A stretch of 64,000 bases of DNA from Arenibacter sp. P308M17 (GTDB lineage: Bacteria > Bacteroidota > Bacteroidia > Flavobacteriales > Flavobacteriaceae), in assembly GCF_003426735.1 (NCBI RefSeq), contig NZ_QVON01000006.1:330995-394994 (forward strand), in the 5' to 3' direction. Both the position numbers and the translations under genes were made by a program. Below, piece by piece: positions 63,781 through 64,000 of the stretch. The notes beneath the pieces are model-generated. The model saw only the letters and a list, made by a program, of their open reading frames with translations. It searched no databases and was not told where the DNA came from. Every line of letters starts with the position of its first letter. The first letter of the stretch is position 1.

Positions 63781-64000
63781 TTTTGCTATCCGCTATATTT
63801 GGTATGATATAGGATCATGACTAATTGTTGTGTTTATTCAAAAAATCGGAAATAATTAGAATAGACATGTTTTTTGATTTTTAGTTTTTTATACAAAGTA
63901 GTATCTACGAAGATCAATGATCAAATTATTCTTTCATTTTACTCAATTGGTTTCTATTGTTTTTTAACGGTTTTCGTGAATCTTCGATTTCTTTGCTTGT
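63781..64000. other. AT-rich end of window
   Basis: Nothing recognisable in this AT-rich stretch; any gene starting here would lie mostly beyond the window. Confidence 0.4.

Overview
The window reads as chromosomal DNA of a marine-type Flavobacteriaceae (Bacteroidetes). Evidence: promoters of the Bacteroidetes form TTG-N(17-22)-TAnnTTTG, starts without Shine-Dalgarno sites, a tmRNA tag GENNYALAA, a fused SecDF, two secreted proteins with type IX type-B sorting domains, DUF2911, DUF5916, DUF6588 and OmpP1 families, and three formylglycine sulfatases of the kind used on sulfated polysaccharides. Many displayed reading frames open with TTG; where a better ATG exists I moved the start.

Layout. 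1-4108: edge of an integrated element: about 2 kb with no recognisable gene, a ParDE toxin-antitoxin pair with its own operator, and a tyrosine integrase next to the 3' end of ssrA (tmRNA, 4109-4504). 4505-16758: core metabolism (saccharopine dehydrogenase-like enzyme, KdsA, TypA, SDR, ROK glucokinase) mixed with two sulfatases and a membrane-Nudix fusion. 17036-20071: a four-module lipoprotein (ThuA, sugar dehydrogenase propeller, PKD, cytochrome c). 20155-23116: LytTR-type histidine kinase and response regulator, followed by a secreted 36-residue-repeat protein whose promoter carries a 21-bp-spaced direct repeat suited to a LytTR regulator. 23309-28940: FtsE, a 1007-residue TPR protein and a TonB-receptor-like barrel. 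29202-34305: small secreted protein, an OmpA pseudogene, cold-shock protein, then SIS-domain protein, sulfatase and Cys-cluster protein. 34334-47034: ABC-F, DUF2911, AsnB, GyrB, DUF6588, Mdh, SecDF. 47081-55020: leftward block with an ABC protein that has one dead ATPase half, DUF5916, DUF192, Lgt, YidD, CysS, FolE. 55122-61554: two type IX cargo proteins, an OmpP1 porin and a low-complexity lipoprotein. 61654-63727: ProS, two identical tRNA-Glu genes and S20.

How the parts fit: most genes are housekeeping or envelope functions (Kdo synthesis, lipoprotein maturation, Sec translocation, T9SS export). The accessory layer is the ssrA island, the sulfatases and sugar enzymes for exported glycan use, and abundant intergenic repeats: GC-rich palindromes, a three-copy dispersed block, an octamer array and a MITE-like element. 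The most promising unexplained system is the LytTR kinase/regulator together with the repeat protein and its putative operator. No CRISPR, rRNA or complete insertion sequence was seen.
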